The notes: generated from the letters alone by a model not told the origin. Numbered from the stretch's first letter, positions 10,000 through 21,849 are shown. The stretch: DNA of 64,000 bases from Rhododendron vialii (GCF_030253575.1 NC_080559.1:3990501-4054500); one strand, 5' to 3'. Numbers and translations: made by a program.

Positions 10000-10455
10000 C
10001 ATGAAGATTTCATTGAACAACTTGGATCGATCTCGAATCAATTACTTCACTGAGGATTTCATATAGAATGTAAAATTACTCATCATCAAATTATTTCTCA
10101 TCAATCGTGGCATTCTTTTCAAGAATAATTCTTTGAATAAATCGTTGTCAGTTTTTGGTTTTGTTCCAAACTCAAACATTCTTTTCACTTGGTAGGTTTT
10201 CTTCAATTGGGTTGGGTACTAATGCTCACACCGTCGCACAGTTCATGGGCTGAAAAGGGAGGGACACTTCCAAGTCGCAACCATATCTAGTTTAACTTTC
10301 AACTGCTATTCTTATACTTGTGTGTTGTACCTGTTGTTGTATCAATTAATTAACCTTCTCTTTTTTTGCTAGCAAACGCGGAGGAGGAACCAATACCCGT
10401 GAAATCGGCTAGTTCACAGCGTGCTTTAATCCGTGGAGTGGCCTGCAGAAGGTAG
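10000..10455 (+). pseudogene. Unrecognised exon-pair-like segment, copy 1
   Basis: One block ends in a donor-like ACTTG|GTAGGTTTTC, followed by an intron-like stretch ending TTTTTTGCTAG, and a second block of about 80 bp ending TGCAGAAG|GTAGGTCT. The second block would translate as NAEEEPIPVKSASSQ-like sequence. In this copy the first block has an in-frame stop. Four related copies exist (near 10.0, 21.85, 25.95 and 30.84 kb). I do not recognise the protein. It could be a piece of another gene captured in the array, or chance. Confidence 0.35.
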
Positions 10456-10503
10456 GTCTGCACTATTTTTCTCCTTTCATGCTCAACTTGTTGAACTCTA
10501 TTA

Positions 10504-10660
10504 GGCTTTGTTTGGATCAAAGATCTTTGATGGGATATATCAAGGGAAATGGAACGATTGAGAAACCAAAGTTTAACGTCAGGCTTTTCACTTCATTTTT
10601 CCCTTTGCCTATTCCTCCTTAAATCCATCCAAGAATCCTTGACGCAAACACGTACAGCCT
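10504..10660. mobile_element. MITE-like element marking unit boundaries
   Basis: The left end GGCTTTGTTTGGATCAAAGA and right end (reverse complement GGCTGTACGTGTTTGCGTCA) are related inverted termini about 160 bp apart, in the manner of Tourist-type MITEs. Other copies are at 1-50 (right end only), 22,219-22,320 (left end), 26,426-26,578 and 31,357-31,520. It recurs at each unit junction and is the best landmark for unit boundaries. Confidence 0.5.
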
Positions 10661-10671
10661 TGATGTGATCT

Positions 10672-10709
10672 CAAAAGACCCCAAGAGGAAGGTGGGCCTT
10701 CCCCCTCAA
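10672..10709 (-). pseudogene. Short U2 snRNA fragment
   Basis: A 38-bp remnant, on the minus strand TTGAGGGGGAAGGCCCACCT then CTTGGGGTCTTTTGAG, corresponds to the middle of the fragment at 72-160 with both sides deleted. Confidence 0.5.
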
Positions 10710-10872
10710 CTGAAACATTCTTAAAAGTTTTTTTTTTTTTGTTGAGATTTTTTCAATGGGTTTTGGCTTAAAATGAGGTGGGTCAGCTGGTAACCTCAAT
10801 TCAAAACCCAAATTCCTCATTAAAAGACCCACGCTCTGGCTACAATGACGGGTATACTAGTCCTGCTTTCAA

Positions 10873-11312
10873 AAAATTGTTGCCAAGTGTAATAAAACGC
10901 GGCCAAGAGTAATAACAAGCGGCCAATTGTCAAAACAAGCGGCCAGAAGTAATACGAAGCGGCCAAGTGTAATAAAAAGCGGCCAAGTGTAATAAGACGC
11001 AGCCAAGTGTCAAAAAAGCGGACAGGAGTAATAAAAAGCGGCCAAGTGTAATAAGAAGCGGCCAAGAGTAATAAGAAGCGGCCAAGTGTAATAAGAAGCG
11101 GTCAAGAGTAATAACAAGCGACCTAGTGTCAAAAACAAGCGGCCAAGAGTAATAAAAAGCGGCCAAGTGTAATAATACGCGGCCAAAAGTAATAACAAGC
11201 GGCTAGGAGTAATAAGAGCTGCCAAGAGTAATAAGACCGGGCCAAGAGTAATAACAGGCGGCCAAGAGTAATACAATACGGCCAAGTGTAATAAGGCGCG
11301 GCCAAGATATCC
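10873..11312. repeat. 20-bp minisatellite, array 2 (longest)
   Basis: About 22 copies of the GCGGCCAAGTGTAATAAGAA-type unit. This is the longest of the three arrays, showing copy-number change between the segmental units. All minus-strand frames are open and encode repeated WPL/ITLGR/FLLLLAA-like hydrophobic residues, a by-product of the unit composition. Confidence 0.9.
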
Positions 11313-11494
11313 GAAAAAAAGATCATACACTAAAACGCGTGTTCCGTAACCACGCTTTAAAAATAGTGGCAAGATATCGAAACATGCTGCCAGAAGTAAT
11401 AAGATGCAGCCAAGATGTCCAAAAACATATCATACGTACACTAATCACGCTTTTACCAGTACTAAGCAAGAAAAAAACGCATGAACAACAACGA

Positions 11495-11735
11495 TTTTAG
11501 CTTCATACTTTGTACTATTCAAGCTGTTGTTGAGAGGTGGGATTGAGTTTAAGAACTACGGAGATGTATGAACGACAATGATTTACTAAAGAAGCCAAGA
11601 AGGAGCTGCGTTGAAGCTGAAGGTTTGATCCATGGTTTTGCTTCTGGAGATCGATCACACCCTCAAATGCCAGAAATCTATGAGCCTGCCGTGGATGTCA
11701 TATGTAGGAATGAAATTGTTCTGTTTCCTTTTGAA
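11495..11735 (+). pseudogene. PPR pseudogene fragment, C-terminal E region
   Basis: Counterpart of the fragment at 905-1,115 in the second unit. It keeps NDNDLLKKP, SCVEAEGLIHGFASGDR and HPQMPEIYE-like residues, close to the functional E/E+ segment. It stands alone, without upstream PPR motifs in frame. Confidence 0.8.
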
Positions 11736-11834
11736 AGTGCCTCGAGGCCCAAATTTTTTGTTCAAGATTTTTCTCATCTACAAATAAATATGGGCTAACA
11801 CAAGAACCAATGAACTATGGAGTTTTTTTTTTTT

Positions 11835-12194
11835 CATCCAGAATTATGGAGTTCACAGTTAGATTTTGCACTTTTGAGCATGTTGGCATGGAATTCAGTG
11901 GTTCATTACATCAAAAGACAAAAAAGTGGATGCTCCCAAGTAGCAATTCAAATTGTGCCTGAGGCACATTACAAGAATAGAGAAAATGTGGATGTGCCTA
12001 GGCGCAACTTAAATACGCCTGGGGCACACTCGAATTGCACCTGAGGCGCATGTGATGTCGCAAATATTTTTAATTTGTTTTTTTACCTCATTTTTTCTAG
12101 TCCGAATTGGCAGGAGACTAAAAAAAGACTATGCTTTAAATATTATGAGGACTGTTAAAGCATAAGAGATACACAAAAAGCCCGTACGAAGTAT
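11835..12194 (+). repeat. GC-motif repeat, copy
   Basis: Begins CCAGAATTATGGAGTTCACA and ends AAGCCCGTACGAAG directly before PPR sequence resumes, exactly as at 1,247-1,606. The insertion is therefore shared by both units and predates their duplication. Confidence 0.65.
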
Positions 12195-13062
12195 TTTCAG
12201 CTTCTGGGGAGAATGGTAATCATTTTCAAGGTAAAAATTCATGGTTTTGCTACTGAAAATGGACTTTATCACTGGGTTCTCCAAACTTCATTCCTTGGAT
12301 TCTTATGCAAAGTGCGGGTACATGGATAGAACAGCTCAAATTGTTTAGACAAATTCTCTTTAAGAATAGCACCACTAGTTTCAGAATCATACTCAAAATG
12401 CCCTCCATTTGCCCTCCATTTTGAGAATGCCATAGAACTATTCTGGCAAATGGTCAATGGAAGTTTAGAACTAGTGGCTGATATCTTTCTTTTTTTCCTT
12501 CTTTTGACGAGTTCTGTGGCTGATATCTCATCTTTAAATGCCTCATCGTTGTGTATACTAATATTGGTGGCTCGATACTCTGGCTGATAGGATGATAAAT
12601 AGTGCACTCGTGACATGGACATCGGTTATTATTGAGGGCTGTGGAACCCGTGGGCTAGGTTTTGAAGCCCTGCAAATTGTTCGTCAAATGGTGGAAAAAG
12701 GACTAGACCAGAAAAGTATTGACCATCGTGAGCTTATTATCTACTTGTAGCCACTCTTGGCCTTCCTTCTAAGTGAAGGCTGTAGAGTCTTTTATGCCAT
12801 GAAATGGAGATTCGGAATGAAACCCGGTCTAAATCATTACACTTGTATCGTGGATTTGTTGAGTCGGTCTAGGAAGCTCAATGAGGCTTTCGGTATGCTT
12901 CTAAAACTAGTGGCTTTTCTATGAGGTAGCATTTGGGGAGCGCTATTAGCAGCCTGTAGAGTTCAATAGGAACAAAAAAAAAAAAGGGGGAATATGCGGC
13001 TGAAGGCTCTTGGATTTGGAACCCAATAATGCTTGTTATTACACTTAGTAATGTTCAAGAAA
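12195..13062 (+). pseudogene. PPR pseudogene fragment, central to E region
   Basis: Matches functional gene positions 33,937 to about 34,865, extending further 3' than the unit-1 copy: GGGGAGCGCTATTAGCAGCC and CTTGGATTTGGAACCCAATA are retained. An A-rich run near 12,970 and many stops break the frame. As in unit 1, the gene 34,265-34,395 region is missing, so that deletion is ancestral. Confidence 0.85.
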
Positions 13063-13635
13063 TTGTTTACATTTGATGCTTTTTTAGCCTTTTGTTTCTT
13101 TTCACTGAAAATTTGAAACTTGGAAATACCTACATGTATGGTAACTATAGAAGTTTTCAAGATCATGTTTTTGCTGACCTTAAAGTTTTCAAGATCATGT
13201 TAACTACACTTAAGCAATTGTTTGCCAATTGTCATGTTGGATTGTGACTTTTGATTTCCCATGAAGGCAATAAAAATATTGCATCAACCATTGTCTGGCT
13301 CTGCAACTATTTTGCCACAACCATTGCCTACATGACTTCTCTTTGATTTCAAACGAATTAATTTATTTGATAGTTTGGCATAGCTTTTTTTGCTTGGCAA
13401 AAGATGATTTTATAAAAGCTCGATAACGGTACATCGAGGGGAAGAAAAAGTGGATAAGCAACCAAAAAAAAATTTGCAAGAAGGGGTACAGGGTACTGTA
13501 TGTGAAGGATTCGTTTACGAATGCCGTTGTGTTACAACTTATTGTCATGCTTTCAAATATCTTTTCCTTCAACAATATCAGCTGATTAATGATCCACTTA
13601 CGACTTTCCCAGTGACACAAAGTGAATTTGTATTT
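13063..13635. other. Non-coding stretch, no gene seen
   Basis: No coding or RNA gene is visible. The end (AGTTTGGCATAGC through GATTAATGATCCAC) is repeated near 28,490-28,710 in the fourth unit and, in part, at 2,340-2,445. It is ordinary decayed array sequence. Confidence 0.5.
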
Positions 13636-13639
13636 GGAA

Positions 13640-14028
13640 CCAGAATTATGGAGTTCATAGTTAAAACATTTTGCCACTTTCGAGCATGTTGGCTTGTTAT
13701 TCAGTGGTTCAATACATTGAAAGAGAAAAAAGTAAATGCTCCTGAGAAGCAATTCAAATGCGCCTGCGGTGCATTATGAAATGAGAGAAAATAGGATGCA
13801 CCCGAGGCACATTACGAAAAGAGAGAACATGTGGATGTGCCCGGGAGCAACTTAAATGCGCCTGGGGCACATTGCGACTGGGGCGCATGTGATGCAGCAA
13901 ATTAATGTTTCTAATTTGTTTCTTAAGTTTTCTAGTCTGAATTGGCAGGCGACTAAAAAAAGGCAATCCTTTGAACATTATAAGGATTGCAAAAGCATAA
14001 GAAGGGGACAAGAAGCCCGTATGAAGTT
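13640..14028 (+). repeat. GC-motif repeat, copy
   Basis: Orthologous to the copy at 2,478-2,876: it has the same 5' flank GACACAAAGTGAATTTG and the same 3' exit into TTCCATCCATGAAGATTTCA. Internal GCGCCTGCGGTGCATTATGA is identical in both. Confidence 0.65.
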
Positions 14029-14224
14029 ATTCCGTGAGTTCCATCCATGAAGATTTCATTGACATACGTTTTGATTCTCAGGTATACATGATTCATAATT
14101 TGTTCTTCAATGCTTTGCAAGTTGTGTAGGAGATCATGGACCCCATAGTTTCCGAACCTTATAAGGATTGTTAAATCAGTTTCAGTTTTACTGATAATCC
14201 CAAATCATCCCAGTTTATCCATGC

Positions 14225-14495
14225 TTATCCTAAACATGTACGCATGATCGATGTAGAAGCATTTCTTATGCTAGACTATGGTGTGACAGGGTGATAAATA
14301 GAAAACTTGTGACACAGAAATCAATAATCAAGGGCAGTGGAGCACATGGGCTAGGTTTCGAAGCCCTGCAAATTTTTCGTCAAATGGTGGACGAAGGTAT
14401 GGAGCCAAATAGTATGACCTTCGATCTTGCCCTTATTATCTGCTTGTAGCAACTCTGGCCTTCTAATTGAAGGTTGTAGAGTCTTTTATGCCATC
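14225..14495 (+). pseudogene. PPR pseudogene fragment
   Basis: Second-unit counterpart of 3,065-3,345, matching gene positions 34,350-34,610 with the same disabling changes, for example CTTATTATCTGCTTGTAGC with an in-frame stop. The shared lesions show that the copy was already dead before the unit duplicated. Confidence 0.8.
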
Positions 14496-14806
14496 AGGAT
14501 TAGAGGTTGAGATTTTGGGCATGGCCTATTAAATGACTCGAACCCAACATAAAGTTATAGGGGCCAGGTTGACAACTTTTTAACTCCAACACGAATATGG
14601 TACACTCTGACGAATATGGTATACTTTTTGGGTAAGTTAATTAATGAAAACCAAAGCCAAGTTACAAAAACTACAGAGTACACAGCTTGAAAGAGACCTT
14701 AGCCCCGCAATTAAACGGTTGATTCACAATTACACACATATGCATATGTCAAGTCAACTAATTTGGTTCTAGACACGAAGTAGCAAAAGCTTTTGAACTT
14801 GGTTTG

Positions 14807-14948
14807 GGTGGGGTGCGCCAGGTCAAGGCAATAGTGCAACACCAAGACAACGCATGATTGACCCCAGTAGCTTGCTAATGTAGTGGGTCCTCCCCTCAAA
14901 AAATTAATTTAATAAGGAGTGAGCGATAGCCCACATATAACATATCAG
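14807..14948 (-). pseudogene. U2 snRNA pseudogene, 5' domain deleted
   Basis: Same deletion as the copy at 3,651-3,806: the U2 3' domain and Sm region are present and the 5' third with the branch-point recognition sequence is absent. An upstream-element remnant CAACGTGGGA lies at 14,988-14,997. It also has small changes in the GGGGTC stem. Confidence 0.85.
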
Positions 14949-16289
14949 TATATGGTCATGTTTTCTCTTCTCGTTTTTCTGCTTAGTCAACGTGGGAAAC
15001 AAACCCCAAAGTAACACACTGGTTTTTTCTGCTTTTTCACATATTTTGCTTGGTTTGTGCCGTCAGCTCAACTCGGTTGTTTGAAGCCTTTGAGCACCTT
15101 GTGAATCCGTGTGTCTAACTGCTGAATTTATTGAGTATCAAATTGCTTATTATAAAAATAAATAAATAAACCCTCTAAATTAGCCGTGTAGATAATTGGT
15201 TTCCCATCCTTTATTAGGGGTCAAGGTTGAACATCTTGCTACTCTCTTTTTTTCCCTTCCCCTAAAACATGGTGATTCAAGATATTTCGATAATGAGTGC
15301 TATGGTTTGCGCAGATTGTACTGATCCAAATGTTTTTTAGACTACATATTTGTGGAGGAATTTATGAACGGGGAGAGAAAAGAGCAAGAAAAATTGATTT
15401 ATTTAAAGTGTGAGCAGTGATCGCAGATTTGAATTAGGTAGGTGAGCCACACTTCAACTATTCACAATTTGTTATCCAAAGGTACGTACGCATTATTAAT
15501 AATTACAGTAAAATTTATTTTTCATATCTCATATTATTTGGCTATGCGACAAATCATTGTACTCAACGAAATATATATTAGAAAAGCTTTGGGGTGGTTT
15601 AGGCAAGCAGAACCGCACTCCTCTTGTGAACGATACATCTCCTTTTGAACCGAGTTGGATGATGTTATTTCCTCAAAATACAATGATCGATAATTAAGTC
15701 CACTTTTTTACCGTGAAACAAAACCAACGAACCGATTATTGCCCAGCACTCAAATACTCTGAGAAATATATGATCATGATGTGTAGATAATTACTAGAAC
15801 GGAAAAAACTACAATACACACCATCATATACGAATTTTGTGGCTGATTTTTACGACTTTTTGTAGCCTACTTTATTAGTTTTTGTGGCTCATCTTACGAA
15901 AGTGTGTATGGAACACCTTTATGAATTTTGTGGCTTACTTTTATGAATTTTTGTGGCCCAATACATGAGATTTTATGGTTTATATATGAATTTTTGTGAT
16001 GTTGTATACGAAAAACACTCTTGAGGAGCATCCCTCTGAGGTCGACTCCCTCAGGTTATCTCTCACCCACACCACAAGTCGTGCCTTGGGTGAATCCTGA
16101 AGATGAAACGGTTTTTGAGTACTTAATGAAGTGTCGTGAGCCCAATGAATCTTGTGGCCGGGCACCCATACAGAATGAACGAATACCCTAGAACTGGGGA
16201 TGTGGGCATCAAATGGAACTAAGAATGTGTAAATGAGAGCGAAAACATACTTTAGCATTTGTCGCTCTGATGATCTTTGAATCACTCTC

Positions 16290-17010
16290 CCATTGACAAC
16301 CTTTGCATAAATAAAACTTCATTTTTTTAATTGTTCGTTTTCATCATGTTTTAATACAGTGAAAGCCTTATTTATTAGTATTATATAAATGGTCTTAATA
16401 CGATTCAAAATGAAAACAATACAAGAATTTTATTGAAATAATTTTTTTCCCGACCAATTGAGGGTAAAATGGTCACATATTTTGATGTACAAATAAATTT
16501 TCGTCGAAACTAATTCGGTAGGAAAGTAGATTGGACAAGCTTTCTAACGGTTCAAACGACGAGCGAATTGGAGTTCGGGAGTGTCTGGGGCAAGTCCGCA
16601 AAGTTGGGACTTGTTGTGGCATTTCAAGATGCGCCTGGGGTCGAAGGATTGCGCCTGAGACGCATTAATGCTGCTCAAACTTTGCGGACCTGCCCCGGAC
16701 ACCCCTGAACTTCAATTTGTGCATGCTTTGAACCGTTAGAAAGCTTGTCCAATTTACTTTCTATCCAAAGTAGTTTGGATAAAAAAAAATCATTTGTACA
16801 TCAAATGAAGTGACCATTTTACCCTCGATGGGCCAAAATATGATTCATTCCGGTAAAACGCGTGTATGTTTCTCATTTTAAGTTGGATCAAGACCCATTG
16901 TATATGAATAAATAGAGATTTTAAAGTACTAAAAGATGGCGGAATCCAACCATAAAAATAATTTGTGTTTCATTCATGAAAACTGGATAGAAACAAGACA
17001 ACTACAAAAA
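16290..17010. mobile_element. Foldback element, copy 3
   Basis: Left arm includes TTGGACAAGCTTTCTAACGG (near 16,532), right arm its complement (near 16,733). The GC-rich centre is shorter than in other copies because the CGGGGCGCATTTAAATGC part is missing. Confidence 0.7.
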
Positions 17011-17108
17011 TCGACGAACCCTATGAGCACCTTGGGAATCCATGTATCCCAATTACATTGTAGTAACTGTTGAATTTATAGAGTATCAGATTGCTTAGGA
17101 TAAACCAA

Positions 17109-17136
17109 CCCCCCCCCCCCCCCCCCCCCCCCCCCC
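17109..17136 (+). repeat. Poly-C tract, 28 nt
   Basis: A pure run of 28 C residues lies where paralogous copies have only a few C (near 7,590 AACCCCCTC, near 4,010 AACCCTC). This is an expanded mononucleotide microsatellite. The length may be affected by sequencing or assembly. Confidence 0.9.
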
Positions 17137-17754
17137 AAATTAGCCCTGTAGATAGATCGTTTCCCATCCTTTAATAGGGATCAAGATATTTCGATAATGA
17201 GCGCTATATCATTCCTCGGATGAGAAGCCTGGCCAGGTGTTTGACCAAGGCTAAATACTTTCTCAAGTTCTCTCTGTCAGTAACTGTCTACCGTGTGAGA
17301 GGAACAAAATAATTTTCTAGGGATAATCTCTAGACATAGAGAGGCTAACCTGCAAAAACCTTGTTGACAGCAAATCCTCTATGTCTCATGGTTTTGTAGT
17401 GCATCGAGGATCAAAACCAAACACTCACACATAAATTGAGAGAAACTTAATTATTATAGGATCATACGCAATAACATTACGAAAAACTCTCTTGAGGAAC
17501 ACCCCTCTGAGCTCGACTCCCTCGGGTTATCTCACAACCTCACCACAAGTCTTGCCTTGGGTGAATCCTGATGATGAAACGGTTTTTGATTTTTTGGTGA
17601 AGTTTGGTGAGCCCAATGAATATTGTGGCCGGGCACTCTTAAAAAATGAACGAATACCCTAGAACTGGGGATGTGGGCATCAAATGGGACTTAGAATGTG
17701 CAAATGAGCTCAAAGACATACTTTAGCCATTGTCGCTCTGATGATCTTTGAATC

Positions 17755-18505
17755 ACTCTCCCTTCGACCAACTTTACATAAATAAAAGTTCATTATTTTA
17801 ATTGTTCATTTCCATCATGTTTTAATACAGTGAAAGCCATATTTATTATTATATAATTGGTCTTAATCCGATTAAAAATGAAAATAATAGGAGGGTTTAA
17901 TTGAAATAATTTTTTTCCTGACCAATTGAGGGTAAAATGGTCATGTATATTGATGTACAAATTAATTTTCATCGAAACCAATTCAGAAGGAAAGTAGATC
18001 GGACAAGCTTTCTAACGGTTCAAACCACGAGGGAATTGGAGTTCGGGAGTGTCTGTGGCAAGTCGCAAAGTTGAGACTTGTTGTCGCATTTCATGATGCG
18101 CCCGGGGCGCATTTAAATGCGCCTGGGCTCGAAAGACTGCGCTTGAGACGCATTAATGCTACTCAAACTTTGCGGGCTTGTCCCGAACACCCCCGAACTC
18201 CAATTTGCGCGTGGTTTGAACCGTTAGAAAGCTTGTCCAATTTACTTTCTATCCAAATTTGTTTGGATAAAAAATTATTTGTACATCAAAGGAAGTGACC
18301 ATTTTACCCTCGATGGGTCAAAATATGATTCATTCCGGTAAAATGCGTGTATGTTTCTCATTTTAAGTTGGATCAAGACCCATTGTATAAGAATAAATAG
18401 AGATTTTAAAGTACTAAAAGATGGCAGAATCCAGCCATAAAAAAATTTGTGTTTCATTCATGAAAACTGGATAGAAACAAGACAACTACAAAAATCGCCA
18501 AAGCC
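17755..18505. mobile_element. Foldback element, copy 4
   Basis: Inverted arms meet around a centre with GATGCGCCCGGGGCGCATTT and GCGCTTGAGACGCATTA. The inner arms around AACGGTTCAAACCACG and its complement are about 85 bp and almost perfectly complementary. Confidence 0.75.
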
Positions 18506-18588
18506 TATGAGCGCCTCGTGAATCCATGTATCCCAATTACATTGTAGTAACTGCTGAATTCATTGAGTATCAGATTGCTTAGGATAAA

Positions 18589-18637
18589 CCCCCCCCCCCC
18601 CCCCCCCCCCCCCGCCCCCCCCCCCCCCCCCCCCCCC
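18589..18637 (+). repeat. Poly-C tract, 49 nt with one G
   Basis: A run of 49 nt, all C except a G at 18,614, sits at the same place in its 1.5-kb unit as the run at 17,109-17,136. The complementary strand is a poly-G tract, so quadruplex or i-motif formation is chemically possible. Exact length should be treated with caution. Confidence 0.9.
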
Positions 18638-19299
18638 TTAAATTAGCCCTGTAGATAGATGGTTTCCCATCATTTAATAGGGGTCAAGGTTGAACGTCTT
18701 TCTTCCTTCTCTTAAAACATGATGATCAAGATATTTCGATAATGAGCGCTATATCATTCCTTGGATGAGAAGCCTGGCTAGGTGTTCGACCATGGCTAAA
18801 TACTTTCTCAATTTCTCTTTCAGTAACCATCTACCGTGTGAGAGGAACAAAATAATTTTCTTGGGAAAGTCTCTAGACATAGAGAGGCTAACCTGCAGAA
18901 ACCTTGTTGATAGCAAATACTCTATGTCTCATGGTTGTGTAGTGCTTCGAGGATCAAAACCGAACACTCACACATAAATTGAGAGAAACTTAACTATTAT
19001 AGGATCATATGCAATAACATTACAAAAAACTCTCTTGAGGAGCACCCCTCTAAGCTCGACTCCCTGAGGTTATCTCTAAACCTCACCACAAGTCTTGCCT
19101 TGGGTGAATCCTGATGATGAAACGGTTTTTGATTATTTGGTGAAGTGTGGTGAGCCCAATGAATCTTGTGGCCGGGCACTCTTACAGAATGAACGAATAC
19201 CCTAGAACTGGGGATGTGGGCATCAAATGGAACTTAGAATGTGTAAATGGCGCAAAAATATACTTTAGCCTTTGTCGCTCTGATGATCTTTGAATCACT

Positions 19300-20045
19300 C
19301 TCCCTTTGACTACCTTTACATAAATAAAACTTCATTATTTTAATTGTTCGTTTCCATCATGTTTTAATACAGTGAAAGCCTTATTTATTATTATATAATT
19401 GGTCTTAATCCGTTTCAAAATGAAAACAATACGAGCATTTTATTGAAATAATTTTTTTTCAGACCAATTGAGGGTAAAATGGTCATGTATTTTCATGTAC
19501 AAATTAATTTTCATCGAAACGAATTCAGTAGGAAAGTAGATTGGACAAGCTTCTAACGGTTCAAACCACGAGCGAATTGGAGTTCGGGAGTGTCTGGGGC
19601 CAGTCTGCAAAGTTGGGACTTGTTGTGGCATTTCAAGATGCGTCCGGGCCGCATTTAAATGTGCCTGGGCGCGAAGGGTTGCGCCCGAGACACATTAGTG
19701 CTGCTCAAAGTTTGCGGACTTGCCCCGTACACCCCCGAACTCCAATTTGCGCGTGGTTTGAACCATAAGAAAACTTGTCCAATTTACTTTCTATCCCAAG
19801 TTGTTTGGATAAAAAAAATTCCTTTGTAATCAAATGAAGTGACCATTTTACCCTCAATGGGTCAAAATATAATTTATTCCAGTAAAACTCGTGTATGTTT
19901 CTCTTTTTAAATTGGATCAATACCCATTATATATCAATAAATAGTATTTTTAAAGTACTAAAAGATGGCGGAATCCAGCCATAAAAATATTTGCGTTTCA
20001 TTCATGAAAACTGGGTAGAAACAAGACAACTACAAAAATTGTCAA
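19300..20045. mobile_element. Foldback element, copy 5
   Basis: Left arm with TGGACAAGCTTCTAACGG (one T shorter), centre with TGCGTCCGGGCCGCATTTAA, right arm with a diverged ACCATAAGAAAACTTGTCC. The right arm has decayed more than in the neighbouring copies. Confidence 0.7.
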
Positions 20046-20125
20046 AGCCATCAAGGCTAAAACACGTTCTACGTTTGGGGTTGGTAATCAAATTACTAAT
20101 TCTAAGGTACTTCTTCTTTGCTTAA

Positions 20126-20548
20126 GGCTTCGTTTGTTAGGGCATAAAATATTTTACCTATTTTTTGGTGTTTGATTGTGTAAAAAACTAGGAAAACATT
20201 TTACATGTAAAACATTTTCCATCAATTGGATGAAAATGACTTACCCTCAAATCTTCCGTAAGTTATTTTCCGAAATGAACCCGCTACATTCTACTGCAAT
20301 TCTCACTGCTCAATTTCCTCGATCGTCAGTCTTGACTCACGTAGAATTCCAATATTCTCAGATCTCTCTACCGTTTAAGACCCCCCCCCCCCCCCCACTC
20401 TCTACACTATTTTGTTGATTTCTGAAAATATTTTCAAGTGCTAACCAAACACCGGAAAATAAAAGTTTGAAGTTTGTTTTCTGAAAAAACTTTTGACATG
20501 GAAAATATTTTACATTGTAAAACATTTTACATTGAAAAAAACGGAGCC
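20126..20548. mobile_element. MITE with TTAA-flanked termini
   Basis: Termini GGCTTCGTTT and (reverse complement) GGCTCCGTTTT are inverted, with further inverted AAAATATTTTACC-like and TGTAAAACATTTT segments inside. TTAA flanks both sides (20,122-20,125 and 20,549-20,552). The paralogue near 9,075 is an empty site reading TTTGCTTAAGTGTTT. A 16-nt C run lies at 20,381-20,396. Superfamily unassigned (Tourist-like or TTAA-specific). Confidence 0.8.
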
Positions 20549-21214
20549 TTAAGTGTTTTAGAGTGTTCATACAGTATGAACACTTAATCAAAGCGTAGGA
20601 AAGAAAAACTGTTTCTTCATTGACATTCGCTCAAAGTGGGGCTTAAATATTTTTAAATTTAAATTAAGGTGTCTTGCTAAAACTAACACAATGAAAATTG
20701 AGAATATTTCCAAACGAGAACACCGAAAAGGATGGACAGTATTTTCTATATTTCAGTCTACTGTCACCACAGTACAGTGCTGCCACAATGGATTCCTAAC
20801 ATTCTCTTTTCAGGAAAATTTTCTGTAAACCAAGTTCATTCTAGGTGCTTATTGACTAGCTAGCAGATTAATGACTGTTGTATCGAAGTAATAGGTAGGA
20901 GTTGGAGCTTTCGTTTCCTCAAATAAGTTCTATTTTTCGCATACGTTTTGCTTGAACGCAAGTGATACTGTAAATCTGTTTTGTGGAACATTGTTGCGTA
21001 TGCGAATAATTCGTTCGCAAACTATGCAATGTTACGACTTATCGTCATGCTTTCAGATGTCTTTAACTTCAATAACGGAGTTGAATCCTCACAAGATCAG
21101 CTGATTGATGATCCACTAATTACCACTTTCCCAGGTGAAAGGAAGTTAACATACATATATCTAAACTTCCTCTTCTAACTCTCTGTATTTTCTTATAAAT
21201 GAGGAAGTGAATAT

Positions 21215-21505
21215 TTGTCTCAATAATCAAAGCCCATGTGGATTCAGGTTTAAGCGATTCGGCTTTTTTGCCATTCGGGCAAATACGACAAATGGGAGTT
21301 GAACATATAGTTTCTCTTTCCCCACATTGAACCAAGCGATATACTTGCTACTGGTTGGTATTTTGTTCGGAAGAATGAATCTGAATGATGCATTGTCTGG
21401 CAACTATAATGTGTTTTGATTCAGAATGATGGATGTCTGTGTGAAATATTGGTGCATTTGGTTATGCCTCTTGGCTGTTTCGTAAAAAACTGAATGTCAA
21501 TTTCA
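21215..21505 (+). pseudogene. PPR pseudogene fragment, 5' region
   Basis: The longest of the 5' fragments. It starts at AATAATCAAAGCCCATGTGG (gene about 33,219) and runs to GGCTGTTTCGTAAAAAACTG (gene about 33,500). A minus-strand open frame over it is a shadow. It is truncated by a GC-motif repeat. Confidence 0.85.
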
Positions 21506-21790
21506 GTAGTTCATTACATCAAAAAAAGAAAAATCGAATGCTCCCAAGGCGCATTACAAAATGAGAAAAAATAGGATGCACCCAGTGAGCAATTCAATTG
21601 CTCCTGCAACGCATTACAAAAAAGGAGAAATTCTGGGTGAGCCCGGGGCGCAACTTAAATGCACCTTACGAGAAGAGTGCAAATCAGGATGCACGCCCAT
21701 GGAGTAATTCAAATAAGCCTGAGGCGCGCGTGATGTATCTTTCGTTAGTCATAGTTGGCTGGAGACTATAAAAGGCCAGCCTTGATCGAT
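21505..21790 (+). repeat. GC-motif repeat, divergent copy
   Basis: Follows the PPR 5' fragment as at 9,625, with CCCAAGGCGCATTAC, GGGGCGCAACTTAAATGC and GAGGCGCGCGTGATG. The usual ending GAAGCCAGTACGAAGG is replaced by unrelated sequence from about 21,785. Confidence 0.6.
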
Positions 21791-21849
21791 GTTGGGAAGC
21801 TATTTCTTTTGTCGTTTTGCGTCTGACAAAGGATAGACCACACGGTTAG

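Larger units (their letters stand above)
16010..20050. repeat. Three tandem ~1.5-kb foldback-bearing units
   Basis: The leader GAAAAAC.CTCTTGAGGA recurs at 16,010, 17,480 and 19,023, so the period is about 1.47-1.54 kb. Each has the leader, a foldback element, then TAGCCCTGTAGATAGA and GATCAAGATATTTCGATAA spacer landmarks. The first unit of the large array has only two copies, so copy number changed after the large duplication. Confidence 0.8.
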
